Shown here: piece after piece, positions 16,214-26,458 of the stretch
Position numbering within the stretch: position 1 is the stretch's first letter
Layout: each line of letters starts with the position of its first letter
Source of the DNA: Deinococcales bacterium
GTDB taxonomy: Bacteria; Deinococcota; Deinococci; Deinococcales; JAAFIG01
Assembly (NCBI GenBank): GCA_025359505.1
Contig: JANYHH010000121.1
Coordinates: forward strand, 1 to 38,504
Direction of reading: 5' to 3'
DNA: 38,504 nucleotides
Translations under genes and position numbers: made by a program
Notes under the pieces: model-generated
Databases searched by the model: none
The model's input: the letters and a program-made list of their open reading frames with translations, nothing else
Told to the model about the DNA's origin: nothing

Positions 16214-16219
16214 TACACT
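16214..16219 (+). promoter_or_regulatory. -10 box for the small protein gene at 16243
   Basis: TACACT would start transcription near 16226, giving a short leader containing AGGAG (16230-16234) as RBS. Confidence 0.45.
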
Positions 16220-16242
16220 CTTTCCTAACAGGAGTGAACCCC

Positions 16243-16581
16243 ATGATGAGCGAACTGAGCAAGACCAATCACGATTCTATTCCTGAAGCCAATCCTTACG
16301 CACTCAGCGATTTGCGCGATGCGACTTTAGAAGTTTTTGGGCGCAATTTCGTCGCCTTGAGCGGCTCCGTGACCGCCGATGCACGAAATGGTCTGCGGGG
16401 TTCAGCCAGAATCAGAGCCACGCCGCGTCCTAGTCAACTCGGCGCGAGCGTTTACCTGTGTTTCGAGGGTCTGAAATGCGAACTGACGACTTTTGAAGTG
16501 ATCGACGCCCGCAACGGTCAGTTCTTGGTGCAGTTTTCCGGTCATGTGATCGGCAGTGACCAAGCGCGGATTCAGGCCTGA
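16243..16581 (+). CDS. Small protein of unknown function
   Basis: About 112 residues, starting MMSELSKTNHDS with AGGAG about 8 nt upstream. The first 20 residues are polar. The rest alternates hydrophobic and polar residues like a small beta-rich domain (LEVFGRNFVALSGSVTAD, ASVYLCFEGLKCELTTFEV, GQFLVQFSGHVIG). No signal peptide or transmembrane helix. It sits just before a diguanylate cyclase, so a PilZ-like c-di-GMP receptor was considered, but the RxxxR and (D/N)xSxxG motifs are not there. I do not recognise the family. Eleven-base direct repeats upstream suggest activator control. Confidence 0.75.
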   Translation: MMSELSKTNHDSIPEANPYALSDLRDATLEVFGRNFVALSGSVTADARNGLRGSARIRATPRPSQLGASVYLCFEGLKCELTTFEVIDARNGQFLVQFSGHVIGSDQARIQA

Positions 16582-16631
16582 AGTACGCCAACAGCGCGAA
16601 GTTTTACGCAACGTGTGACTATAAAAAGCAG

Positions 16632-16637
16632 TAGCAT
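16632..16637 (+). promoter_or_regulatory. -10 box for the diguanylate cyclase
   Basis: TAGCAT, 5 nt before ATG 16643. It favours this ATG over an in-frame TTG at 16637. Confidence 0.5.
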
Positions 16638-16642
16638 TGCCT

Positions 16643-17695
16643 ATGCAACTTGGTGATCGTCTATGGACTCGAGGAGTCGCGCTCGCGCTGTTGGCGCTGG
16701 TCGCTGGGCTGCTGCTGACGGGGCTGCTGACCGCGCAAAGCGGCTTTGAAACCAGAGACGCCAGCGTGCTCAACGCCACGCAACTGCGCGATGCCGAGCG
16801 CTTGACTGCCAATTTGCGACTGGCGTTGACAGCGAATCGTTCTGAGATCGACGCGGCACTGAGCGCCCTGAATGCGAAACGCACGGTGATGCAACGCTCG
16901 GAAATCGCGCTGCTCGAGGCGCTGACTGCTGACCTTAAGAACGACGCCTTGGCCGAAGTTGGGCGGGTCGCGCAGCGCTTGGAAACCAGCCTCAGTGAAC
17001 GCTTCGACGTGCTACTGATTGAACAGCAAGCGATCGACCAGACCCAGATGCGGCAACTGATCATCTTCTCCTCAAGCGTCGCCGCTTGCGTCGCGCTGAT
17101 GGTTGCGCTGCTGATCGTCGGATATCAGCAACGCAACACGCTGATTCAGCGCCTTGAATGGCAAGCCAGCACCGACGGGCTGACCGGCGTTTCCAACCGC
17201 CGTGCATGGGACAGCGGTTACGCGTTGACGCTGACGAGGGCTAACCGCATTGGCTTATCGGTCAGCGTCGTGATGCTCGATTTGGATCATTTCAAGAAGT
17301 TCAACGACCGCTACGGACACGGAGCGGGCGACAAAATTTTGCGCCTGACCGCGCAGGCGCTCCAGCGCAGCACGCGGGTCACGGACATCGTGGCCCGTTA
17401 CGGCGGTGAGGAGTTCGCGCTGTGCTTGGAAGGCTGCGCGGCCGAGGACGCCAAATCCTTGCTCGAGCGGATTAAATCCAAGTTGCCCGGCGGCATGACC
17501 TTCAGCGCGGGCGTGACCGTCACCGATGGCTCAGAACCGCCCGGCGTCGTTTTGGAGCGGGCAGATCGCACGCTGTACGCCGCCAAGCGAGCGGGCAGAA
17601 ATCTGGTGCTGCTGAGCAGTGAAATCAACCTCAAACCGACCAGTGCTACCGATGCCAACGTGATGCTCAGCCTCAAATCCACCGCTACGACCTGA
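16643..17695 (+). CDS. Membrane diguanylate cyclase (GGDEF protein)
   Basis: The 350-residue protein makes cyclic di-GMP from two GTP. Transmembrane helices at about 11-31 and 138-161 flank an outside helical sensor segment rich in Ala/Leu/Arg/Glu. The GGDEF domain runs from about 172 to 325: STDGLTGVSNRRAWD, MLDLDHFKKFNDRYGHGAGD, and an active A-site RYGGEEF (GGEEF at 254-258). An inhibitory I-site RVTD at 245-248 stands five residues before GGEEF, the canonical distance, so product feedback is likely. No EAL, HAMP or PAS domain is seen. Signal sensed unknown. Confidence 0.93.
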   Translation: MQLGDRLWTRGVALALLALVAGLLLTGLLTAQSGFETRDASVLNATQLRDAERLTANLRLALTANRSEIDAALSALNAKRTVMQRSEIALLEALTADLKNDALAEVGRVAQRLETSLSERFDVLLIEQQAIDQTQMRQLIIFSSSVAACVALMVALLIVGYQQRNTLIQRLEWQASTDGLTGVSNRRAWDSGYALTLTRANRIGLSVSVVMLDLDHFKKFNDRYGHGAGDKILRLTAQALQRSTRVTDIVARYGGEEFALCLEGCAAEDAKSLLERIKSKLPGGMTFSAGVTVTDGSEPPGVVLERADRTLYAAKRAGRNLVLLSSEINLKPTSATDANVMLSLKSTATT

Positions 17696-17713
17696 ACTCG
17701 AGGTTAGTCGCGT

Positions 17714-17719
17714 TACAAT
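17714..17719 (+). promoter_or_regulatory. -10 box for the DUF554 gene
   Basis: TACAAT, 7 nt before a GTG start at 17727; consistent with a leaderless message. Confidence 0.5.
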
Positions 17720-17726
17720 CGCTCGC

Positions 17727-18488
17727 GTGGATTTCCTCAGCACGATTTCTGGCACGCTCATCAACGTCGCCACCGTACTGATCGGCTCGCTGATCGGACT
17801 GGCGTTGCGCGGCCGGATGTCTGAACGCATCAACAACACGATCCTGCAAGCCTTGGGGCTGCTGGTCATCACGATTGGTATTGGCATGAGCAACGATGCA
17901 AACCGCGTCACCGGCAGCCTCGCGCCGGGTGTGATCCTCGCGCTGATCGCCCTAGCGCTCGGCGGCGTGATCGGCGAAGCACTGCGATTGGAGGAGCGCT
18001 TGGAGGGGCTGGGAGACACGCTCAAGCGCCGCTTCGGGGGGACGGGCATGTTCACGCAAGGCTTCGTCACCGCCAGCCTACTGTTCTGCGTCGGGCCGCT
18101 CACCATCATCGGCAGCATCCAAAACGGCTTGAGCGGCGATCCTCGAGCCTTGGTGATTAAATCCGCGCTCGATTTCATCGCTAGCATCGCGCTGTCCGGC
18201 GCATACGGCGTCGGCGTGATCGCCAGTGCGCTGACCGTGCTGATCTTGCAAGGCGGCATCTCGCTCGGTGCGGGCGGCTTCGCGGCGCTGATTCCAAACC
18301 CTGCGACCGACCCTCGAGTGCTGCTGGTGGGCGGCGCGGGCGGCGTGATGATTCTGGGGACGGGCATCAATCTGCTGCTGGCCGGGTTGGGCTTGGGGCA
18401 GTACCGCGTGCGAGTCGGGGCGCTGATCCCCGCGCTGCCGCTGTGCGTGGTCGTTTACGCGCTGGCGGTCTGGATCGCACCGAAGTAA
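17727..18488 (+). CDS. DUF554 family membrane protein (YqgA/YdfK-like)
   Basis: The 253-residue protein has about seven transmembrane helices. It matches DUF554: GTLINVATVLIGSLIGLALRGRM at the start, LGGVIGEALRLEERLEGLGDTLKRRF, then TQGFVTASLLFCVGPLTIIGSIQNGLSGDP and KSALDFIASIALSGAYGVGV. Members are inner-membrane proteins with no firmly established biochemical role. The GTG start has no RBS and follows TACAAT, so it is probably leaderless. Confidence 0.9.
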   Translation: MDFLSTISGTLINVATVLIGSLIGLALRGRMSERINNTILQALGLLVITIGIGMSNDANRVTGSLAPGVILALIALALGGVIGEALRLEERLEGLGDTLKRRFGGTGMFTQGFVTASLLFCVGPLTIIGSIQNGLSGDPRALVIKSALDFIASIALSGAYGVGVIASALTVLILQGGISLGAGGFAALIPNPATDPRVLLVGGAGGVMILGTGINLLLAGLGLGQYRVRVGALIPALPLCVVVYALAVWIAPK

Positions 18489-18514
18489 CGCTCGAGGCGG
18501 GGGGCGTGCGACGG

Positions 18515-18520
18515 TAAAAT
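18515..18520 (+). promoter_or_regulatory. Possible -10 box ahead of the gatC leader hairpins
   Basis: TAAAAT could start a transcript near 18527 that contains the three hairpins before gatC. A separate TAAACT lies right at gatC. Confidence 0.35.
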
Positions 18521-18547
18521 GCGTGCTCGCGTCGCATGACCCCCAGC

Positions 18548-18609
18548 CGTTCCCAAGGGAACGAGCTACCCCCCACTCCGCAAGGGGTGACTTGAGCAAG
18601 TCTCAAGTC
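18548..18609 (+). other. Cluster of hairpins upstream of gatC
   Basis: Three potential stems in 62 nt: CGTTCCC/GGGAACG (18548-18554 with 18557-18563), CCCC/GGGG (about 18570-18587), and GACTTGAG/CTCAAGTC (18589-18596 with 18602-18609). No T run follows. It could be a structured leader or small RNA; it matches no RNA family I recognise. Confidence 0.45.
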
Positions 18610-18632
18610 GCACCACTCCGCGAGTCTCGAGG

Positions 18633-18638
18633 TAAACT
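18633..18638 (+). promoter_or_regulatory. -10 box for leaderless gatC
   Basis: TAAACT, 7 nt before ATG 18646. Confidence 0.6.
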
Positions 18639-18645
18639 CTTGTTT

Positions 18646-18939
18646 ATGCCCGAGACGATCACCGACACGGAAATTGAGCACTTGAAGAAACTGGCGCGAC
18701 TCACGATGAACCCGTTTGATACCGCGCAGGCGAAGGCGCAAATCAACGATATCCTCGAGTCATTCCAGCAGTTGCAGTCCCTTGATCTCGAGGCGTACCC
18801 GGAGATGCCGCGCCCCGTGCCGATGGTCAACGTGATGCGCGAAGATGTCGTCAGTGACGGGTTCTCGCAGAGTCAGGCGATGGCTATAGCCGTTGACCCA
18901 CAAGATGGCTTTTTCAAAGTCCCGCGCACGGTTGAATGA
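18646..18939 (+). CDS. gatC: Asp-tRNA(Asn)/Glu-tRNA(Gln) amidotransferase subunit C
   Basis: A 97-residue GatC, the small stabilising subunit of the GatCAB amidotransferase that amidates misacylated Asp-tRNA(Asn) or Glu-tRNA(Gln). Typical features are the N-terminal helix IEHLKKLARLTM, the helix INDILESFQQLQSLDLE, the proline-rich MPRPVPMVNVMREDVV, and GFFKVPRTVE at the end. The reading frame extends upstream to 18523, but that part is not GatC-like and TAAACT marks 18646 as the start. gatA and gatB are not in the window. Confidence 0.93.
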   Translation: MPETITDTEIEHLKKLARLTMNPFDTAQAKAQINDILESFQQLQSLDLEAYPEMPRPVPMVNVMREDVVSDGFSQSQAMAIAVDPQDGFFKVPRTVE

Positions 18940-18980
18940 ATCATTACGCTCGAGGTTCGTCTCGAGCTTTGCTGGAATGA

Positions 18981-20432
<1,452 letters not shown>

Positions 20433-20481
20433 GTCAGTGATTTGTAAACCCGCTTCCCATCTCTCTCAGGTGAGCTGACCG

Positions 20482-20487
20482 TATCGT
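20482..20487 (+). promoter_or_regulatory. -10 box for the secreted TPR gene
   Basis: TATCGT, 7 nt before GTG 20495. It supports that start over GTG 20486. Confidence 0.45.
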
Positions 20488-20494
20488 GTGCCGC

Positions 20495-22558
20495 GTGAAG
20501 AAACTCCTGATTCTCGCGGTGCTCGCCTTTTCCAGCGCAGCATCGGCGCAACGCATTGGCTTTTACCCGCTCGAGACGACCGACGCCACGCTCGCGCTCG
20601 CCGTGCCAACCGCTGTCTCGCGGGTGCTCGAGACCATCGACGGCGCGATTCTGCCCGCGCCGATCGAAATGCTGCAAGCCGTCAAGCGCCGCGCCGCGTT
20701 CGAAGGCAAACTGGCTGAGGTTTTCTCGCTCAGCACACTGATTACCGGCAAGCTCGAGGGGACGCCCGGCGCGTACAGCGTGACTTACACGCTCAGCACA
20801 GTCGGTAAGACTCAAAATGTGACGGCTCGAGGGGCAGATTTCCAGAAGCTCGTCGTCGCCAGCGATGCGGCGCTGCTGACCGCGCTGGGGTTGAAACCCT
20901 CGAGCGCGGATTTGTTGGAGATCAAAGCCATTGAAGCCCAACTCCCCAGCGCTGATGTCGTCGCGGCAGCCGTCGTGCCGAGTGACGCGGGCAGCGCGGC
21001 GATCCTCGAGAAGAGTGGACAGAACCCGTGGGCGCTGGTCGGGCGGGCGCTGGCGCTGATCCAAGCGGGCAAGGAAGCCGACGCATTGCCGCTGGCGACG
21101 ACGGCCGCGAAGCTCGCGCCGCAAGACCCGACGGCGCTGGTGACGCTGGCGCTGGTGCAACTGGTGGGGCGCAACAACACCGATGCCAAAACCACGATCG
21201 ACGCGGGATTGAAGCTCAATCCCGCCAAGCCAGAGTTTCATTACTTACTGGGGCGTTACCTGCTGCGAGCCACATCGCCCGCGACGCCTGACAGCGTGCA
21301 GGCGGCGCTCGCCTCGCTCGAGCGGGGCTTACAGTACAACCCGCGCTTTCTCGAGGCGGCGGTGATTGACGCCGACCTGCGCGAGCGTCTGAGCGATGTC
21401 GAAGGTGCGTACAACGTGTTGGTCAGGCTGGTGGCGAGAATGCCAGATGAAGTGGCGCTGCACAACCGCGTGCTGGATTTGTTGGTCGCTAACGACCGCG
21501 ATCAGGCAACCACGTATTTGCGTGGCGTGATCAAGACTTACCCAGACGTACCAGATACTGTGTACGCGCTCGCAGGGCGTTTGTTCGATACAGCCGTCGC
21601 CGTCAAAATCGTCGCTGACGGCGAGACCCGTTACGCCTCGAGCGCGGTATTGGCCAGCACTCGAGGGCAGCTTTTGGAGCGCCAGATCCAGTACGAGGAC
21701 GCGGTGAAAGCCTACAAGCAAGCTTTGGAGCGCGATCCCAAGTTGCAGAGCGCGGGTCTGGCGATGGCGGGGGCTTTGAGTAAGCTCGGGCGTTTTGATG
21801 AAGCCGAGGGCGCGATTCAAGCCAACTTTGGGCGGATCGACCAAAAATTACTGGCGCGGATGTACCTGCAAACCGGGCGCTTTGACCGCGCCAAAACAGT
21901 GCTCGAGAAACTGGCGACGACAGCAACCGCCGATGCCGAGATTCCCTATTACCTCGGCGTGCTGGCGTTGCGTCAGTACCAGCCGGACGAAGCCCGCAAG
22001 CAGCTCGAGGCGGCCATTAAACTGAAACCCGACGATTCGCGCTCCAAGTTGACACTGACCGAGTTGCCCGATGCGCGACTGCTGGGAGCGCCGAAACTGA
22101 CGGGCGCGGCGCTGTACCAGTTGCAACTCGCGCAGTCCTTGCTGGACAGCGGCAGTCCACTGGAAGCCCGTGCGACGCTGGAATCGGCCTTGAAAAGCGC
22201 TCCGGCTGACTTGCACCTGAACTTTTACTACGGGTACGCGCTTTACCAAGTCAGCGACCCCGATGATGCGGTGGATCAGTTCCAAGCGACTTTGAAACTC
22301 GCACCGAACAACGTCGTCGTGATGTCGTTTCTGGCCGCCAGTTACATTGGACAGGGACGTTTTGATTTGGCCGAGGCGCAGGCCAAAGCCGCGATCAAAT
22401 TGGATGCCAAATACGCACGCGGCTATCTTTACCTTGGACTAACGTATTTCGCTTTGGAAAACGCGGCACTGGCTAAAGACGCGTTTTTGAAAGCCGTCAC
22501 CGCCAATCCAGATTTCAAGATCCTCGCCGATCCGTACATCACCGCGCTCTCGAGATAA
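20495..22558 (+). CDS. Secreted tetratricopeptide-repeat protein
   Basis: The protein has about 687 residues. The start at GTG 20495 gives a clean signal peptide MKKLLILAVLAFSSAASAQ. A region of about 150 residues (PLETTDATLALAVPTAVSRVL, then LSTLITGKLEG) resembles a ligand-type or FlgO-like alpha/beta domain but is not identified. From about 175 onward there are many TPR-type helix pairs, e.g. ALVGRALALIQAGKEADAL, QYEDAVKAYKQALERDPKLQ, AEIPYYLGVLALRQYQPDEARKQLEAAIKLKPD and GYLYLGLTYFALENAALAKDAFLKAV. TPRs scaffold protein complexes; the location is outside the cytoplasm. A strong terminator follows. Confidence 0.88.
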   Translation: MKKLLILAVLAFSSAASAQRIGFYPLETTDATLALAVPTAVSRVLETIDGAILPAPIEMLQAVKRRAAFEGKLAEVFSLSTLITGKLEGTPGAYSVTYTLSTVGKTQNVTARGADFQKLVVASDAALLTALGLKPSSADLLEIKAIEAQLPSADVVAAAVVPSDAGSAAILEKSGQNPWALVGRALALIQAGKEADALPLATTAAKLAPQDPTALVTLALVQLVGRNNTDAKTTIDAGLKLNPAKPEFHYLLGRYLLRATSPATPDSVQAALASLERGLQYNPRFLEAAVIDADLRERLSDVEGAYNVLVRLVARMPDEVALHNRVLDLLVANDRDQATTYLRGVIKTYPDVPDTVYALAGRLFDTAVAVKIVADGETRYASSAVLASTRGQLLERQIQYEDAVKAYKQALERDPKLQSAGLAMAGALSKLGRFDEAEGAIQANFGRIDQKLLARMYLQTGRFDRAKTVLEKLATTATADAEIPYYLGVLALRQYQPDEARKQLEAAIKLKPDDSRSKLTLTELPDARLLGAPKLTGAALYQLQLAQSLLDSGSPLEARATLESALKSAPADLHLNFYYGYALYQVSDPDDAVDQFQATLKLAPNNVVVMSFLAASYIGQGRFDLAEAQAKAAIKLDAKYARGYLYLGLTYFALENAALAKDAFLKAVTANPDFKILADPYITALSR

Positions 22559-22577
22559 ACGCTCGAGGAGAGATTGG

Positions 22578-22604
22578 GGCGCAATGTAACCGTTGCGCCT
22601 TTTT
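22578..22604 (+). terminator. Rho-independent terminator after the TPR gene
   Basis: GGCGCAA (22578-22584) pairs with TTGCGCC (22593-22599) around 8 nt, followed by five T. It also abuts the end of the convergent DUF255 gene. Confidence 0.88.
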
Positions 22605-24663
22605 CATGGCGTCTCGAGCAAACGCTCGAGTTCATGCGCTGCCGTGACAGGCAGTTGGCACGCGAGGTTCTCGCAGACATACGCCGTCGCCTTTCCGTCG
22701 ATTGCGCCGCGCCCCTCGAGCACGGGCAGGTACGCATCACCAGCCGCCGCGACAATCGCTGTGTGCGGCAGAAAGCGCCGATTTAACACCTCGAGCATCG
22801 CCGCTGGATCACCGCCAATCACCGCGATTTCACGCGGCACGCTCAGGTGATGCTCCAAAGCTGCGTTCAAGCTGCCAAAGCCCGTCGGTTGGCGCGTCAT
22901 CACCTCGAGCATCTGCTTGACGATGGTCGCCGCCTCGTCCTCGAGACTTGCGTCTCCCGTCAATCGAGCCAGTTGAATCAGCAGTTGCGCGGTTGCGCCG
23001 TTGCCGCTGGGCATCGCGGAGTCGAAATACGATTTGGGGCGCACGATCAGCGCCTCGCCGTCGCTCGGGGTGTCAAAAAAACCGCCGTTCGCATCGGGAA
23101 ATAGCTCGAGGATCGTCTGGGACAGTGACCGCGCAAACTCGAGGTGCGCCTTTGAGAACGTCGTGCGGTACAGTTCCAAGAAGCCCAGCCCGACCAACGC
23201 GTAATCCTCGAGCATGCCCGTGATTTTGGAGACACCGTTCTTATGCGTGTGCGACAACCGCGTGCGTCCCGCGTCGTCGGTAGAGCTTATCTGGCTTTGC
23301 AGGAAATCTGCCAATCGCTCGGCCGCCGCGCGGTACTTCGGGGCGCGACCGCCCATGCTGCGCCCCGCCAATGCCAGCGCCGAGAGCATCAACCCGTTCC
23401 AAGACGCTAGAATCTTGTCGTCCAGTCCCGGTTTGACGCGCCGTTCGCGGGCAAAGTACACCAACATCTTCGCGGTCTCGAGCCGCGTGTGCAGCTCGGC
23501 TTCTGTGATGGCGAAGTCTCTCGCTAAATCTTCGTAGCTCGCCACGCGCCACAGAACGTTGCTGTGCTCCCAGTTGCCTTCTTTGGTGACGCCGAACGCC
23601 TTTTTGAACAGCGCTGAGTTTTCCTCGAGTAACCCGTCCAGCTCGTTTTCAGTCCAGACGAAGAATTTGCCTTCGACCCCTTCGGAATCCGCATCTTGAG
23701 CGCTGTAAAACCCGCCACTGGGCGCGACCATTTCGCGCAGCGCGTACTCGAGGCTTTCCTTGGCGGTCAGAAAATACAGTTCTTTGCGCGTCACCAAAAA
23801 CGCCTTCAAGTAGACACTGATGAGCTGCGCGTTGTCGTAGAGCATCTTTTCAAAGTGCGGCACGAGCCACTGCTGATCGGTCGAGTACCGCGCAAAACCG
23901 CCGCCGATGTGGTCATAGATTCCGCCACCCGCCATGCGCGTCAGTGTCCGCTCGAGCATCTCCAGCGCGACTCCGTTGTTTGTGCGGTGGTGATGAGACA
24001 GCAGAAACTCGAGGTTCGCCGAGTTCGGGAACTTGGGTGCGCCCCCGAAGCCGCCCCAGAGCTTGTCGAAATTCCCCTCGAGCGAGATCATGCTTTGCGC
24101 GGGTGCACCGTCGTCCACGTCGCTGGCGGCGTTGATGCGCTCAAAATTTTGCAGATGCCCGGTCAGCTCCGCCGCGTTGCCGATCAGCTCCTCGCGCCGA
24201 TGCTGCCAAGCCTCATTCAGTGCGGTCAGCAGCCGCTTGAAGCCGGGGCGACATAGCGGTCATCGGGCGGGAAGTAAGTGCCACCGTAAAACGGCTGACC
24301 GTCCGGGGTCATCACGACCGTCATCGGCCAGCCGCCCTGCCCAGTCATCATCTGCACCGCGTTCATGTATACGCTGTCCACGTCGGGACGCTCCTCGCGG
24401 TCGACTTTGACGGGTACGAAATGCGCGTTCATCAGCGCCGCGATCTCCACGTTCTCAAAACTCTCGCGCTCCATCACGTGACACCAGTGGCAGGCGCTGT
24501 ACCCGACCGACAGCAGGATCGGCACGTCTCGAGACCTCGCTTCGGTGAACGCCGCCGTCCCCCACGCTTGCCACTGCACGGGGTTATACGCGTGTTGCAG
24601 CAAGTACGGGCTGGTTTCAGCAATCAGCGCATTCGGGATGCGCCCAGCGGAGTGGTCACTCAT
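22604..24663 (-). pseudogene. DUF255/YyaL thioredoxin-domain protein, split by a one-base frameshift
   Basis: The gene encodes the YyaL/SPATA20 family: an N-terminal thioredoxin-like DUF255 domain with CHWC at residues 58-61, then a large (alpha/alpha)6-barrel like N-acylglucosamine epimerases. The first frame (24663 to about 24253) reads to [11 protein letters not shown] and then goes out of frame, stopping soon after. The second frame carries on at once with [15 protein letters not shown] and runs to 22604. One extra G near 24251-24253 would restore TAT-GGT-CGC (Y-G-R), the family's DRYGRPGF, and give about 686 residues, the normal length. It is a true frameshift, a recoding site or a sequencing error. 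TATTTT on the minus strand 6 nt before ATG 24663 gives the start. Confidence 0.88.
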
Positions 24664-24669
24664 GCCCTC

Positions 24670-24675
24670 AAAATA
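24670..24675 (-). promoter_or_regulatory. -10 box for the DUF255 gene
   Basis: TATTTT on the minus strand, 6 nt before ATG 24663. Confidence 0.45.
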
Positions 24676-24716
24676 CCCCGCTCGAGCCAATTGCTTTCGT
24701 CGCTCGAGTGAGGATT

Positions 24717-25409
24717 CTAGAAGCCCTCGCCCGCGATCAACGCTCCCAGCAGCGCAATCGGCGCGGTCTCTGCCCGTAGAATCCGCACCCCAAGTGTCAC
24801 CGTCTTGAATCCCAACCGCTCGAGCGTCGCAATCTCAGGATTTGAGAAGCCACCCTCGGGGCCCGTCGCTACAGCGACGGGCGCGTCCCACGTCACCGCG
24901 TCGCGCACCAGCAGGCTCGAGCGAGGATGCGCGACGACGCCGCACTGTACAGCCTCCAAGTCACGAATTCGCAACGGCTCGAGGACGCTGGGGATCACAC
25001 TGCGCCCGCACTGCTTGGCGGCTTCGCTGGCGATGCGCCGCAAGCGCTCGAGTTTTTGCATTCCGATCTCGCGGGCATCGGCGTGATCGGTGATGAGCAG
25101 TTGCACACTTGAAACGCCCAACTCGGTCGCGCCGCGCACGACATCCGCCAGCTTATCGCCCTTGAGCAGCGCGATGCACAGCGTCACGGCTCGCGGCGGC
25201 TCGAGGTTGACGCTGCGAACCTCACCGAGTCGCAACGTCACCAGCGGCTCGAGGGATGCAATCGCTCCCGTCGCCTCGAGTCCCGCGCCATCGAAAACGT
25301 TGACCGCATCACCGATGTTGACACGCAGCACGCGCAAGTGTTCGCTCTCGAGCTGGGAAAGCGTGATGACCGGCTCGAGTGGTGCGTGATGGACGCGGTG
25401 CTTACGCAT
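24717..25409 (-). CDS. rsmE: 16S rRNA (uracil1498-N3)-methyltransferase
   Basis: A 230-residue SPOUT-class methyltransferase that methylates U1498 of 16S rRNA with SAM. The N-terminal PUA-like part contains [18 protein letters not shown]. The knotted SAM site includes [32 protein letters not shown] and [17 protein letters not shown], all hallmark RsmE motifs. It overlaps the prmA stop by 8 nt on the same strand, so the two ribosome-modification genes are coupled. Confidence 0.95.
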   Translation of the reverse strand: MRKHRVHHAPLEPVITLSQLESEHLRVLRVNIGDAVNVFDGAGLEATGAIASLEPLVTLRLGEVRSVNLEPPRAVTLCIALLKGDKLADVVRGATELGVSSVQLLITDHADAREIGMQKLERLRRIASEAAKQCGRSVIPSVLEPLRIRDLEAVQCGVVAHPRSSLLVRDAVTWDAPVAVATGPEGGFSNPEIATLERLGFKTVTLGVRILRAETAPIALLGALIAGEGF

Positions 25410-26226
25410 TGGAACGTTTCGCCTCGAGCAGCACCCAATCCCCGGCTTGCTCGCGCCGCATCAGCCTCAGCCCTTCGCGGGTCAATGCTGCCGTTACCAG
25501 CGACTCGCGCCCGCTCGAGGTGTCCCACGTGATCCGCTCTCCCGCGTCGGCTTGCCCCGTGCCTGCCAGAATGCCGGTCAGCAGCAAAGTCCCGTCTGGC
25601 TCGAGGTGAAGGCGGTATTGCGGCATCAGCGCGTCATGCAGCTCGGCGAACAAATTGCAGACCAGCACGTCGAAGGTTTCCGTAATCGCCTCGAGCGTAC
25701 CCGCTTGAAAGCTTGCGCTCGAGGCGTTGCGCCTCGCGTTTTCCAGCGCGACGGGAACAGTTTGCGGATCGTTGTCCACACCGATCACGATTGCGCCCAG
25801 TTTTTCGGCGACGATCCCCAATATTCCGCTGCCCGCACCGACATCCAACACGCGTTTTCCGCGCAGCGCAAGCCGTTGCAACGCATCAATCGCCAGTCGT
25901 GTCGTCTCGTGCTGCCCCGTGCCAAACGCCAAGCCCGGCTCGAGGTCGATCACGATTTGGTCTGCGCTCACGTTTAGCGCTGCGCCCGTCGGGTTGATCG
26001 TCACGCGCCCAATCGTCACGGGATGCAAGCTGGCGCGGTAGGCGGCCAGCCAATCGGTGTCGTCAGCCTCGAGCCACGCGCCGTCGAACGGCAATTCGCA
26101 GCGATCAATGAAATACGCAATTAAAGTGTCTCCGCGCTCCTCCATGCCCGTGCAGCCCGCGTCCCACAGGGCAGGGGTGAGGTCGTCCAGCGACTCGAGC
26201 GATCCGCGCAATTGATACATCAGCAC
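25402..26226 (-). CDS. prmA: Ribosomal protein L11 methyltransferase
   Basis: PrmA trimethylates ribosomal protein L11. Starting at GTG 26226 it has 274 residues: an N-terminal ferredoxin-like substrate-recognition domain, then the Rossmann methyltransferase. LEPGLAFGTGQHETTRL is at about 96-111 and the SAM motif VLDVGAGSG at 126-134. IGVDNDP follows, then VCNLFAELHDALMPQ (the N-L variant of the N-I/L-x-x motif). The frame extends further upstream, but TAGACT 7 nt before GTG 26226 fixes the start; ATG 26220 is the alternative. Confidence 0.93.
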   Translation of the reverse strand: MLMYQLRGSLESLDDLTPALWDAGCTGMEERGDTLIAYFIDRCELPFDGAWLEADDTDWLAAYRASLHPVTIGRVTINPTGAALNVSADQIVIDLEPGLAFGTGQHETTRLAIDALQRLALRGKRVLDVGAGSGILGIVAEKLGAIVIGVDNDPQTVPVALENARRNASSASFQAGTLEAITETFDVLVCNLFAELHDALMPQYRLHLEPDGTLLLTGILAGTGQADAGERITWDTSSGRESLVTAALTREGLRLMRREQAGDWVLLEAKRSNA

Positions 26227-26233
26227 GCTGGCG

Positions 26234-26239
26234 AGTCTA
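26234..26239 (-). promoter_or_regulatory. -10 box for leaderless prmA
   Basis: TAGACT on the minus strand, 7 nt before GTG 26226. Confidence 0.5.
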
Positions 26240-26313
26240 CCTCGAGCCGCACGATGCGCGATTTCTCGAGCGTTACTTGTGCCAGCGTATTGTCGCGTGT
26301 TGTCGTCGTACCG

Positions 26314-26406
26314 TTGCACGGGCGGTCACAAGGATCGCCCTACGGATTCAACCAAAATGCCCGTGTAGGACACGGTTTTTCGTAGGGGCGAGGCGTGCCT
26401 CGCCCG
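26314..26406. repeat. REP-like intergenic element with paired hairpins
   Basis: Two hairpins in opposite orientation share a CGTAGGG end. The left is GGGCGGTC/GATCGCCC (26320-26327 with 26333-26340). The right is a perfect GGGCGAGGC/GCCTCGCCC (26386-26394 with 26397-26405). Between them CCGTGT/ACACGG (26361-26375) is followed by five T. GTAGGGGCGA-type hairpins recur between genes in several bacterial groups, so this is probably a dispersed REP/BIME-like element. Confidence 0.6.
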
Positions 26407-26458
26407 CTAGGCCAAGCCGCCGACTCATCGAATCCTCGAGAGCAGGATTTTGTGCTGG

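Noticed and set aside
16243..16581. PilZ domain next to the diguanylate cyclase
   Set aside because: The c-di-GMP-binding RxxxR and D/NxSxxG motifs are absent.
18523..18645. Upstream in-frame extension of gatC
   Set aside because: It runs through hairpin-forming DNA and is not GatC-like. The leaderless -10 box supports 18646.
26361..26380. Ordinary plus-strand terminator
   Set aside because: There is no plus-strand gene upstream; genes on both sides are on the minus strand. It is better seen as part of the REP-like element.
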